Assembly: GCF_028689845.1 (NCBI RefSeq)
Contig: NZ_JAQVCH010000008.1
Location: 36,858-100,857 of the forward strand
Direction: 5' to 3'
DNA length: 64,000 nt
DNA from: Flavobacterium sp.
Lineage (GTDB): Bacteria; Bacteroidota; Bacteroidia; Flavobacteriales; Flavobacteriaceae
The notes beneath the pieces were generated by a model. It was given only the letters and a program-made list of their open reading frames with translations. It was not told where the DNA came from and did not search any database. This document shows, in pieces, positions 8,820-16,922 of this stretch (position 1 is the first letter of the stretch; every line of letters starts with the position of its first letter). Both the position numbers and the translations under genes were made by a program.

Positions 8820-9236
8820 TTAAAAACTGTGCATATAGGCTTCCAATGCTTTTAATTCTTCGTCGCTCATTGTTTTAGTAATGGCAAAATTAGCTTTCAT
8901 CACTTCGTACTGTGTAGGGTCAACAATGGCCTCAGCTTCTTCTTTCAAGAAAGAAACGATACTTGCATTTTGTTCTTTATAAATCTTTGAAATCTCGGCG
9001 ATACTTGGTCCAATTACCTTTTCATCAGGTTTATGGCAAGTATTGCAAGTACCTTTTCCTTCAAACAACGCCTTTCCTTCTTCCAATAAAGGATCAACAG
9101 CTGTTTCAGGTACCGCTTCTGTAACCGTCACCTCATCCGTAGAGGTTCCGAAATTTTCTTTTTCTTTTTTATCGCCACAACTCGCTATGATTAGGGCGAT
9201 TGAAGCCAAAGCAAATGGTTTAAAAAATACTTTCAT
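8820..9236 (-). CDS. Class I cytochrome c lipoprotein
   Basis: A small mono-heme cytochrome anchored by lipid. The N terminus is a lipoprotein signal with lipobox IIASC (Cys20), followed by a charged linker to about residue 50. The heme attachment site is CNTCH at 64-68, giving the covalent thioethers and proximal His. The distal ligand is probably Met113 or Met123 (EVMKANFAITKTMS). The closing helix is DEELKALEAYMHSF. It probably carries electrons in the periplasm. It is convergent with the two-component genes, with only 1 bp between stops, and belongs to no operon seen here. A TATTTTTG box on the minus strand (9260-9267) may be its promoter. Confidence 0.92.
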   Translation of the reverse strand: MKVFFKPFALASIALIIASCGDKKEKENFGTSTDEVTVTEAVPETAVDPLLEEGKALFEGKGTCNTCHKPDEKVIGPSIAEISKIYKEQNASIVSFLKEEAEAIVDPTQYEVMKANFAITKTMSDEELKALEAYMHSF

Positions 9237-9533
9237 GGTAAATTTATTTAAAATTAATACAAAAATACAAATTAATAAAGATTTAGATGTGACAAATGTT
9301 ACCTAAATCTTTTTACTAACTCACTTTTCTGCGGATTAATTTCCTCTAAAGATAAACAGCTAATTAAAGAAAAATAAGGATGAGATGAATTCAAAGTATC
9401 TGAAATTTTGATTCAACTTTTTTTTGTGATTGAATAGCTAAAAAAACAAGAATTCTTTGTTACCCAAAACATATCAACGTTAGCAAGAAGATAATCTAAT
9501 ACTTATTATTTAGCTGATAAAAATCTAATTAAC

Positions 9534-10532
9534 TTACTCTTTTTGCAAAAATATAGCTGCTTCTTTTGCAAAATAAGTTGAAATCAAACTTGCACCAGCT
9601 CGTTTGATACACATTAATTGTTCCATCATAATTTTATCATGGTCGAGCCAACCTCGTTCAGCTGCTGCTTTAACCATGGCATATTCACCAGAAACATGAA
9701 AAACCGTGACTGGAACATGAACGGCATTTTTGACTTCACGAACAATATCTAAATAGGCAATTCCGGGTTTGACCATGACCATATCGGCTCCTTCTTCTAC
9801 ATCAGAAAGTGCTTCTCTAATCGCTTCTATACGGTTGGCATAATCCATTTGATAGGTTTTCTTGTCTTTTGGAACAACTACGTCTGCTTCTCTCGGTGCA
9901 CTGTCTAACGCATCGCGAAACGGCCCATAAAAAGCTGAAGCATATTTGGCCGAATAACTCATGATTCCCACATTTTCGAAACCAGCGGCATCTAAACCTT
10001 GACGCAATCGCAAAACCCTACCGTCCATCATATCACTTGGAGCAACCATATCGGCACCTGCTTTGGCATGAGAAACGGCCATTTTTACTAAAGCATCGTT
10101 TGTCCTATCATTTGCCACATCGCCATTTTGGATGATTCCGTCATGACCATAAATTGAATACGGATCAAGAGCCACATCGGGCATAACAATCATTTCTGGA
10201 CAAGCCGCTTTGATGGCACGAATGGCTTGTTGCATTAATCCGTTATCATTCCAAGCTTCTTTTCCAGTGTTGTCTTTTAGGGCTTCATCTACTTTTACAT
10301 AAATATTGACGGCACGAATTCCGAGAGCGAATAATTCTTTCACTTCTTCCACAGTTAAATCAATGGAGCGACGGAAAATTCCCGGCATGGATGGAATGGC
10401 TACTTTATAATTTTTACCTTCTGCAATAAACATCGGAAACATAAAATCACTCGGACTCAAAGTCGTTTCTCGCACTAAACTTCTAATGGATTCGTTGATT
10501 CTTAATCTTCTACCTCTTTGTAATGGAAACAT
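9534..10532 (-). CDS. hemB: Porphobilinogen synthase (delta-aminolevulinate dehydratase)
   Basis: Condenses two 5-aminolevulinate molecules to porphobilinogen in the cytosol. It has 332 residues, the usual length. The two active-site lysines are Lys196 (SAKYASAFYGP) and Lys255 (MVMVKPGIAYLD). The metal-site segment reads DVALDPYSIYGHDG (about 119-132), where zinc-type enzymes have a triple-cysteine motif. The cysteines are replaced by Ala/Asp, as in Mg-dependent HemB enzymes such as that of Pseudomonas. It is the last gene of the minus-strand heme cluster, 110 bp after the serine hydrolase gene, and may have its own promoter. The stretch 9237-9533 downstream shows no gene. Confidence 0.97.
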   Translation of the reverse strand: MFPLQRGRRLRINESIRSLVRETTLSPSDFMFPMFIAEGKNYKVAIPSMPGIFRRSIDLTVEEVKELFALGIRAVNIYVKVDEALKDNTGKEAWNDNGLMQQAIRAIKAACPEMIVMPDVALDPYSIYGHDGIIQNGDVANDRTNDALVKMAVSHAKAGADMVAPSDMMDGRVLRLRQGLDAAGFENVGIMSYSAKYASAFYGPFRDALDSAPREADVVVPKDKKTYQMDYANRIEAIREALSDVEEGADMVMVKPGIAYLDIVREVKNAVHVPVTVFHVSGEYAMVKAAAERGWLDHDKIMMEQLMCIKRAGASLISTYFAKEAAIFLQKE

Positions 10533-10642
10533 AGTAATTTATGATTTTTGATTAACAATTGTTGATTTAATTCTGATTACAAAATGCTGCAATCTAAAAA
10601 TATTGTCTTCAATCTAGTTAATTGATTTTCTATATTTTTAAA

Positions 10643-12193
10643 TTATTCTTTCTTTTTCAAATCCAAATCTTCAAAATCGAAGCTAAAATCGGTTATTTCA
10701 GAAATTGGTTTTAATTTGATTCCTTGTGCTTTGCCGTTTTCGTCGAATTGAAAATTCACAAAAATATCGGCATCATAACTGCGATCATCCCATTTTAAAA
10801 GCATCACATTAGAAGAATAGGGCAATAATTCTCCTTTTAATCTTGGAGAAGTTTTACATAAGATACGCAACGTTTTTCCTTCGTTTAAAATTTCTACATC
10901 GCCAAACCAATTATCAGTATAAGTCCCTAAAATTTGTTCGTTTTTAATTTGATTGTTTTTGTCTTTTTTAAAGGCTTCCGATTTTGCGAAAACTTCTAAT
11001 TTTCCTTTTTCAAATTCTGCCTCTTTTTTGGCTGTTCTATCACCATACATTTTTAACCAATTTCTATCTTCAAACCCCAAATAAGAATCTTTAATCGTAT
11101 TAGAAATTGCATTAAATGCGGCTCCACTCTGCTGATTGGTGAGCACTACGATTCCTAATTTCATATCGGGAATTAAGATGAATTGGGTCACGGTTCCGAT
11201 TAAGCCACCCGTGTGATACACTTGTTTATGCCCTTTTACATCGGTTAAAAACCAACCTAAACCATAGCCGCTAAAATTAGACTCATACAGGTTTTTTAGA
11301 GCAACCGGCATGGCAATTTGAAGGTTCCATAATTGTTGAATTTGTTTATCTGTAACCAGTTTTTTTCCTTCCTTCGTTGTAAATCCATTCATTAAAAAAG
11401 CGGCCCAAGTGGTCATGTCTTTGATGTTGCTTATAATTCCGCCTGCGGCATTTCCTGTTTCATTCCAATCATGCGGAATAGCCACTACTTTTCCATTTAC
11501 CGGAGCATGAGCATCTATAATATTAGAAACATTTGCTGCTTTTGCACGGTTATAACTTCCGAAACTAGCAGTCATCCCGACCGGTTTCATAATTCTTTGT
11601 TCAATAAATTCAGCCCAAGAAAGTCCGGAAACTCGATGAATAATTTCACCCGCAACGATGAACATAATGTTGTTGTAATCTAATTTGTTTCTAAAAGAAT
11701 TCTCGGGTTTTAAATACCTAACATTATGAATAATTTCATTAATTGTAAGTGTTCCTCCTTCTGGAAAAAACATCAAATCTCCTTGTCCCAAACCTAAACC
11801 GGAACGATGGGTTAATAAATCTTTGATGGTTATTTCTTGCGAAACATACGGATCATACATTTGAAATTCTGGAATATATAGAGATACCTTATCGTCAAAA
11901 TTTAACTTTCCTTCATCAGCCAAAATTGCTAGAGCGGTTGCTGTAAAACTTTTCGAATTAGAAGCAATACCAACTAGTGTTTCGTCTGTCATTTCTTGAT
12001 TGGTAGTTAAAGAACGAACGCCAAATCCTTTAGAATAGATTATATTGCCGTCTTTAATAATTCCTACAGAAATACCTGGAACATCAAAGGTTTTTAACGT
12101 GTTTTGAACAAGTTCGTCGAGTTTTTTTTCTTCAATTTGAGAAAAGGCGAACCATGAAATAAATACTAATAGAAATGATAATTTTGCTTTCAT
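10643..12193 (-). CDS. Serine beta-lactamase-like hydrolase (class C/PBP fold) with C-terminal DUF3471-like domain
   Basis: Periplasmic serine hydrolase of the beta-lactamase/esterase family (Pfam Beta-lactamase), 516 residues from the chosen start at 12193. That start gives a clean signal peptide (AKLSFLLVFISWFAFSQ); an earlier in-frame Met at 12247 would overlap hemF. Motifs are SNSK (Ser78-Lys81, the SxxK nucleophile pair), YNN (Tyr173-Asn175) and HTGG in place of KTG. A beta-rich C-terminal domain of ~110 residues resembles DUF3471. It lies between hemF and hemB, 38 bp after hemF. No heme role is known for the family, so it may simply share the transcript. The substrate could be a peptide, an ester or a beta-lactam. 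Confidence 0.85.
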   Translation of the reverse strand: MKAKLSFLLVFISWFAFSQIEEKKLDELVQNTLKTFDVPGISVGIIKDGNIIYSKGFGVRSLTTNQEMTDETLVGIASNSKSFTATALAILADEGKLNFDDKVSLYIPEFQMYDPYVSQEITIKDLLTHRSGLGLGQGDLMFFPEGGTLTINEIIHNVRYLKPENSFRNKLDYNNIMFIVAGEIIHRVSGLSWAEFIEQRIMKPVGMTASFGSYNRAKAANVSNIIDAHAPVNGKVVAIPHDWNETGNAAGGIISNIKDMTTWAAFLMNGFTTKEGKKLVTDKQIQQLWNLQIAMPVALKNLYESNFSGYGLGWFLTDVKGHKQVYHTGGLIGTVTQFILIPDMKLGIVVLTNQQSGAAFNAISNTIKDSYLGFEDRNWLKMYGDRTAKKEAEFEKGKLEVFAKSEAFKKDKNNQIKNEQILGTYTDNWFGDVEILNEGKTLRILCKTSPRLKGELLPYSSNVMLLKWDDRSYDADIFVNFQFDENGKAQGIKLKPISEITDFSFDFEDLDLKKKE

Positions 12194-12231
12194 GTTTAAA
12201 CTGTTTTGATGTTTTTTAGATGATTCTGTTC

Positions 12232-13140
12232 TTAAGAAAGAACCCATTCTTTGGGATTTACCAATGTTTCAATTAATTTTTCTTCTTCGCTTCCTTTTTT
12301 TGGATGATGATCATAAACCCATTGTACTTGTGGAGGCAAACTCATGAGAATACTTTCAATTCTTCCGTTGGTTTTAAGTCCGAAAAGTGTTCCTTTATCA
12401 TGAACTAAATTGAATTCTACATATCGACCACGACGAATTTCTTGCCATGTTTTTTGTGCATCCGTAAAAGGTAAATCCTTTCGTTTTTCAACAATGGGAA
12501 GATAAGCATCTAAAAAACTATTTCCAACTTCGGTTACAAAATTATACCAATCTTCCATATTCATGTCGTCATTTTCTTTGCAATAATCGAAGAACAAGCC
12601 GCCAATTCCACGAGCTTCATTTCGATGTGCATTCCAAAAATAGGCATCACATTGTTTTTTATATTTGGTATAAAACTCTGAATTATGTTTATCACAAGCT
12701 GTTTTACATGTTTGATGAAAATGAGTAGCATCTTCTTCAAACAAATAATAAGGCGTTAAATCTTGTCCGCCACCAAACCAACTGTTGATTACAATGCCGT
12801 TTTCATCATACATTTCAAAATAACGCCAATTGGCATGAACGGTTGGAACCATTGGGCTTTTAGGATGAATGACCAAACTTAAGCCACATGCAAAAAAATC
12901 AGCTTCACCAACATCGAATAGTTTTTGCATAGAATCTGGCAATTTTCCATGAACAGCAGAAATATTGACACCGCCTTTTTCAAAAACGTTACCATTTTCA
13001 ATTACGCGAGTTCGTCCGCCACCGCCTTCTGGTCTGTCCCATAAATCTTGACGAAATTTGGCAACTCCATCAACATCTTCTATACCTTTGCAGATTTGGT
13101 CTTGTAAATTTTGTATGTATGCAAAAAATTTATCTTTCAT
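12232..13140 (-). CDS. hemF: Oxygen-dependent coproporphyrinogen III oxidase
   Basis: Carries out the aerobic oxidative decarboxylation of coproporphyrinogen III to protoporphyrinogen IX. It has 302 residues, full length. Diagnostic segments are the glycine-rich RPEGGGGRTRVIENG near residue 35, then NISAVHG, WRYFEMYDENG, WFGGGQDLTPYY and the C-terminal RRGRYVEFNLVHDKGT. It uses O2, which argues for an aerobic lifestyle; no hemN is in the window. Its first codons at 13132-13140 are the left boundary of a tandem duplication involving the REP array upstream. It is separated from hemE by about 1.36 kb of REP/RAYT sequence that probably inserted into the operon. Confidence 0.97.
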   Translation of the reverse strand: MKDKFFAYIQNLQDQICKGIEDVDGVAKFRQDLWDRPEGGGGRTRVIENGNVFEKGGVNISAVHGKLPDSMQKLFDVGEADFFACGLSLVIHPKSPMVPTVHANWRYFEMYDENGIVINSWFGGGQDLTPYYLFEEDATHFHQTCKTACDKHNSEFYTKYKKQCDAYFWNAHRNEARGIGGLFFDYCKENDDMNMEDWYNFVTEVGNSFLDAYLPIVEKRKDLPFTDAQKTWQEIRRGRYVEFNLVHDKGTLFGLKTNGRIESILMSLPPQVQWVYDHHPKKGSEEEKLIETLVNPKEWVLS

Positions 13141-13150
13141 GTTTTTTTCT

Positions 13151-13388
13151 CCTGCAAGGTTTCCAAAACCTTGTAGGTGTTTAAAATTGATATTTTATTT
13201 TATATCTGCAAGGTTCGAAAAAACCTTGTGGGTGTTTAAAATTGATATTTTATTTATACCTACAAGGTTCGAAAAAACCTTGTGGGTGTTTAGAATTTAT
13301 ATTTTATTTTACACCTGCAAGGTTCGAAAAAACCTTGCAGGAGATCTACTTAATATTTATACCTACAAGGTTTTGGAAACCTTGCAGG
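13151..13388. repeat. REP palindrome array, first copy (five units, partly 54-bp tandem repeats)
   Basis: Five imperfect palindromes of the form CCTRCAAGGTT-loop-AACCTTGYRGG lie at 13151-13177, 13206-13231, 13259-13286, 13314-13341 and 13362-13388. The first four recur every 53-55 bp and share the spacer GTGTTTARAATTKATATTTTATTT, so this is also a short tandem repeat. They would form hairpins in RNA between hemE and hemF. Their association with the adjacent RAYT gene marks them as its REP substrates. Confidence 0.9.
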
Positions 13389-13665
13389 AGAACTACTTAT
13401 TATTCAAATGTATATTTTTCACTTAAGAAATCATTCTTTTTGTGGTGACAAAAAACAAAGTTTTCTAAATCTCCAAATAATTTTATTACTTCATCTCTTT
13501 TTAGTTTTGTTGCTTTTATTGAGATTATACTTTGATAAGATGAGAATTTATATTCTTCAAAATTTAAATCTAAATGATGTTTTGGGTTTAAATGAACATA
13601 TAAAATTAAATTTTTTAAATATGTTTCATCTTCTAATCTTATTCTTTTAAAATGTTTGTCAAAAA
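13389..13665 (-). pseudogene. 5'-truncated duplicate of the RAYT transposase 3' end
   Basis: These 277 bp repeat the 3' part of the neighbouring RAYT gene (13813-14089, offset 424 bp). A shared 80-codon stretch on the opposite strand translates identically. The copy stops abruptly at the run ...TGTCAAAAA and is followed by ATCTTTCAT, the first codons of hemF. It has no start and cannot make a functional transposase. The identity suggests a recent duplication. Confidence 0.88.
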
Positions 13666-13683
13666 TCTTTCATGTTTTTTTCT

Positions 13684-13812
13684 CCTGCAAGGTTTCTAAA
13701 ACCTTGTAGGTGTTTAGAATTTATATTTTATTTTACACCTACAAGGTTCGAAAAAACCTTGTAGGAGATCTACTTAATATTTATACCTACAAGGTTTTGG
13801 AAACCTTGCAGG
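13684..13812. repeat. REP palindrome array, second copy (three units)
   Basis: Palindromes at 13684-13710, 13738-13765 and 13786-13812. They correspond to units 1, 4 and 5 of the first copy (offsets 533 and 424 bp), so units 2 and 3 (109 bp) are missing here or were gained there. Unit 13738-13765 differs from its counterpart at 13314-13341 by a paired change (CCTG..CAGG to CCTA..TAGG) that keeps the stem. Confidence 0.88.
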
Positions 13813-13823
13813 AGAACTACTTA

Positions 13824-14372
13824 TTATTCAAATGTATATTTTTCACTTAAGAAATCATTCTTTTTGTGGTGACAAAAAACAAAGTTTTCTAAATCTCCAA
13901 ATAATTTTATTACTTCATCTCTTTTTAGTTTTGTTGCTTTTATTGAGATTATACTTTGATAAGATGAGAATTTATATTCTTCAAAATTTAAATCTAAATG
14001 ATGTTTTGGGTTTAAATGAACATATAAAATTAAATTTTTTAAATATGTTTCATCTTCTAATCTTATTCTTTTAAAATGTTTGTCAAAAAGACTGCTCGAT
14101 CTATTTGTGTATTTATTAAAAGCTTTAGCATACGAATTAAAAAAATTTGAAAAATCTTGTATTACATTAATTTCATCTTCTATTTTTATTATAAAATGAA
14201 AATGATTATCCATCAAACAATATGCGAAAACAGATATGCTTTTTGATAAATACTTATGAAACTGTTTTAAAAAGAACAGTTTATTTTCTTCATTAGAAAA
14301 GATATTTTCTCCATTTATACCTTTATTATAAATGTGATAATAATTATCTTTTTCTAAAATTTCTAACTTCAT
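13824..14372 (-). CDS. REP-associated tyrosine transposase (RAYT, Y1/HUH family)
   Basis: Single-strand DNA transposase-like protein of the IS200/IS605-related RAYT group, about 182 residues. It starts MKLEILEKDNYYHIYNKG, typical of the family, so I placed the start at 14372. The HUH motif is HFH in MDNHFHFIIK. The catalytic tyrosine is probably in SYAKAFNKYTNRSSSLF, and the tail LILYVHLNPKHH..YKFSSY is also characteristic. It is bracketed by REP palindromes on both sides, as expected for RAYTs, which are thought to mobilise or maintain REPs. It is inserted, same orientation, between hemE and hemF. Its 3' end has been duplicated at 13389-13665. Confidence 0.92.
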   Translation of the reverse strand: MKLEILEKDNYYHIYNKGINGENIFSNEENKLFFLKQFHKYLSKSISVFAYCLMDNHFHFIIKIEDEINVIQDFSNFFNSYAKAFNKYTNRSSSLFDKHFKRIRLEDETYLKNLILYVHLNPKHHLDLNFEEYKFSSYQSIISIKATKLKRDEVIKLFGDLENFVFCHHKKNDFLSEKYTFE

Positions 14373-14398
14373 TTTATGAATATATGTTAAATGATACT

Positions 14399-14484
14399 CC
14401 TGCAAGGTCTCCAAAACCTTGTAGGTGTTGTTTTACATAAACCCTTCAAATTATATACCTACAAGGTTCGAAAAACCTTGCAGG
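14399..14484. repeat. REP palindromes on the 5' side of the RAYT gene
   Basis: Two more palindromes of the same family, at 14399-14425 (CCTGCAAGGT..ACCTTGTAGG) and 14458-14484 (CCTACAAGGTT..AACCTTGCAGG), sit between the RAYT start and the hemE stop. With the units at 13151-13388 and 13684-13812 they make ten in total. Confidence 0.9.
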
Positions 14485-14497
14485 AAATCAGAGTTAA

Positions 14498-15523
14498 CTA
14501 TTGCCCGTACTCTTTCACTGCATCTACAAAAGCTTTAGCATGATCTACAGGAATGTTTGGTAAAATTCCGTGACCAAGATTTACGATATAATTATCTTTT
14601 CCGAATTCATCAATCATTTGATGTACCATTTTTTTGATAACAGGTATTGGTGACAATAATCGTGAAGGATCAAAATTCCCTTGTAAGGTTTTCTTTCCAC
14701 CGGTTAAATAGCGGGCATTCTTCGCTGTAATTGTCCAATCAACTCCAATGGCTGAAGCTTTTGATTTGGCCATTTCATCTAAAGCAAACCAACATCCTTT
14801 TCCAAAGACAATAACCTTTGTTTTTGGAGCCAATGCCTCTACAATTTGATTCATATAAAACCATGAAAATTCTTGATAATCTACTGGTGATAACATTCCG
14901 CCCCACGAATCAAAAATTTGAACGGCATTGACACCGTGTTTTACTTTTTCTTTTAGGTATAAAATAGTGGTGTCGGTTATTTTTTGTAATAAATTATGAG
15001 CTGCAACTGGATTTGAAAAACAAAATCCTTTAGCTTTATCAAAGCTTTTAGAGCCTTTTCCTTCAACGGCATAACAAAAAATAGTCCAAGGAGAACCCGC
15101 AAAACCAATTAACGGAACTTCATTATTTAACTTTTCACGAGTCATGTCAATCGCATCCATCACATAACCTAAAGTGTCATTAATATCTGGAATAAACACG
15201 CGGTCTACATCCGCGGTCGTGCGAATAGGATTTGGTAAAAAAGGGCCAATATTATCTTGTAATTCAACTTCAATTCCCATTGCTTGTGGAATAACTAAAA
15301 TATCGGAGAACAAAATTGCCGCATCTGGTTTTACAATTCTAATGGGTTGAACGGTAATTTCAGAAGCTAATTCTGGCGTTTTGCATCTTGTAAAAAAATC
15401 GTATTTTTCTTTGATAGCCATAAATTCAGGCAAATATCTTCCTGCTTGACGCATCATCCAAACTGGTGGACGTTCAACAATTTCATTGTTTAGGGCTCTT
15501 AAAAATAAATCGTTTTTAATCAT
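14498..15523 (-). CDS. hemE: Uroporphyrinogen III decarboxylase
   Basis: Removes four acetate carboxyls from uroporphyrinogen III to give coproporphyrinogen III. It has 341 residues, the normal length. The signature [17 protein letters not shown] is at the N terminus with the conserved arginines, followed by [12 protein letters not shown] and the C-terminal [17 protein letters not shown]. It lies 30 bp after hemD in the same operon. The stop is followed at once by the REP palindrome at 14458-14484, so those hairpins are in the 3' flank of its message. Confidence 0.97.
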   Translation of the reverse strand: MIKNDLFLRALNNEIVERPPVWMMRQAGRYLPEFMAIKEKYDFFTRCKTPELASEITVQPIRIVKPDAAILFSDILVIPQAMGIEVELQDNIGPFLPNPIRTTADVDRVFIPDINDTLGYVMDAIDMTREKLNNEVPLIGFAGSPWTIFCYAVEGKGSKSFDKAKGFCFSNPVAAHNLLQKITDTTILYLKEKVKHGVNAVQIFDSWGGMLSPVDYQEFSWFYMNQIVEALAPKTKVIVFGKGCWFALDEMAKSKASAIGVDWTITAKNARYLTGGKKTLQGNFDPSRLLSPIPVIKKMVHQMIDEFGKDNYIVNLGHGILPNIPVDHAKAFVDAVKEYGQ

Positions 15524-15553
15524 TTTTCAAATTTCTAAGTAACTCAATTGAGT

Positions 15554-16219
15554 TTATTTATAATAATCTATTACTGCTTCTATTACACTTTCAACCGTGG
15601 GTTCAACGGCAATTTGTATGTTTGTTGTTTTATTAACTAATGGTTCTGCAGTGGTTGTTCCGATACAAAAACACATTTCGTTAACAAGGTTGTTGTTCTG
15701 CAAATAACTTTCGATGGCGGAAGGACTAAAAAATAAGATTCCGTTGGTCTGATGATTTCGTTTTTGCGGGCTTAATTTTGTATGATATACTTCTATTTCT
15801 TTGTAAATAATTTTACCTTTTTCAAAAGCTTCGGGAAGCGTATCTCTTCGTAAATTACCCGTAAAAAAGGTGAATGAAGTATTAGAAAAATGAAGTAGCA
15901 AATAAGCGGCTAATTCTTCGGCATACTCAAAATAACGAACAACTTCAAATCCATTTTGTTCTAATAATCGTTTTGTTTTTATGCCTACACAAAAGCATTT
16001 TTTTGATTTTAAAAAAGAAAATCGTTCATTTTGCACTACACTTTTTACTGCATTTTGACTTGTAAAAATCAGGAAGTCATTTACTGAATCTACGGTAAAA
16101 GGAAGCAATTGTATTTGGATAAAATCGACTTCTTCTAGTTTAAAACCTGCGTTCAACAACAACTGCTTTTGATTAGAGAGCAGTTTTCTAGTTGATAATA
16201 TGCTAATTTTATTTTCCAC
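15554..16219 (-). CDS. hemD: Uroporphyrinogen-III synthase
   Basis: Cyclises hydroxymethylbilane with inversion of ring D to uroporphyrinogen III. It has 221 residues. This family is weakly conserved. Recognition rests on the two-lobed pattern: the early strand ISILSTRKL, FLIFTSQNAVKSV near residue 50, and ILFFSPSAIESYL with CFCIGTTTAEPL in the second lobe. It also sits in order within the hem cluster. The start appears to be GTG at 16219, 2 bp after the ktrA stop, which implies tight coupling with the potassium genes. Confidence 0.9.
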   Translation of the reverse strand: MENKISILSTRKLLSNQKQLLLNAGFKLEEVDFIQIQLLPFTVDSVNDFLIFTSQNAVKSVVQNERFSFLKSKKCFCVGIKTKRLLEQNGFEVVRYFEYAEELAAYLLLHFSNTSFTFFTGNLRRDTLPEAFEKGKIIYKEIEVYHTKLSPQKRNHQTNGILFFSPSAIESYLQNNNLVNEMCFCIGTTTAEPLVNKTTNIQIAVEPTVESVIEAVIDYYK

Positions 16220-16221
16220 GT

Positions 16222-16911
16222 TTATTCTTGACCGTCACAATAGAACGAAATGTTTTTATTATCTCCAAAAACCACTAAAATATCGTCTTCAAAAATCACT
16301 GTTTCTGGCGTAGGTAAACCAATCGTTTCTTTGACAATAGATTTTTTTCCTATTAAGTTTGTTTTTTCTTTTTTCCGAATAATCGTAATCACATTCAATT
16401 GATATTTATTGATTGCATTAAGTTCTTGGAGGGTTTTTCCGTGAAATTCGGGTTTTGAACGCACTTCAGAAATGGTATAATTATTATCTAACTGATAATT
16501 TTCTAAGGTAGTTTTAAAATTAATTTGCTTGGTCAATCGGTCGGCACTTTCTTGTTCCGGATGAATGATACTATAAATCCCCATAGCTTCTAAAACTGTA
16601 TCGTGAATAGGCGATAATGCTCGAGAAATTATTTTTACATTCGATAATTTTTTAATAATGGCTGTTGTAATAATGGCTGCTCCTTCGTTTTCACCAATTC
16701 CAACCACCACTTTGTCGGCATCCTTTAACGGAAGTGATTCATAGGCCAATTCATTGGTAGAATCCATACAAACGGCGTGTGAAATTTTATCTTTAATCAA
16801 GTTGATTTTATCCATTTGTTTGTCCACTCCAATCACTTCATTACCAGTTTCGGTAAGGCTTAGTGCTAACGACATTCCAAAATTTCCAAGGCCAAAAATG
16901 ATAATTTTCAT
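16222..16911 (-). CDS. ktrA: TrkA/KtrA-type potassium uptake regulatory subunit
   Basis: Cytosolic RCK protein that gates the membrane K+ translocator in response to nucleotides. It has 229 residues: an N-terminal Rossmann RCK_N domain with MKIIIFGLGNFGMSLA (GxGxxG) and the acidic residue in VIGVDK, then an RCK_C domain (about 140-220, ending ILVVFGDNKNI). It is directly downstream of the translocator gene (11 bp), which supports an octameric ring on a TrkH/KtrB dimer. It is unusual for lying between hemC and hemD. Whether TrkA or KtrA is the better name cannot be settled from sequence alone; the one-domain size favours KtrA. Confidence 0.92.
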   Translation of the reverse strand: MKIIIFGLGNFGMSLALSLTETGNEVIGVDKQMDKINLIKDKISHAVCMDSTNELAYESLPLKDADKVVVGIGENEGAAIITTAIIKKLSNVKIISRALSPIHDTVLEAMGIYSIIHPEQESADRLTKQINFKTTLENYQLDNNYTISEVRSKPEFHGKTLQELNAINKYQLNVITIIRKKEKTNLIGKKSIVKETIGLPTPETVIFEDDILVVFGDNKNISFYCDGQE

Positions 16912-16922
16912 TTGCTTAGCTA

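Noticed and set aside
12194..12247. Upstream Met for the serine hydrolase gene
   Set aside because: It overlaps the hemF 3' end and places 18 charged residues before the signal peptide.
13408..14074. Two identical 80-codon plus-strand open frames (13408-13650 and 13832-14074)
   Set aside because: They are the antisense of the RAYT gene and its duplicate. Their identity reflects the DNA duplication, not a conserved protein.
13151..14484. Possible CRISPR array
   Set aside because: The repeats are palindromic REP units with near-constant A+T-rich spacers that are themselves repeated, and no cas gene is present.
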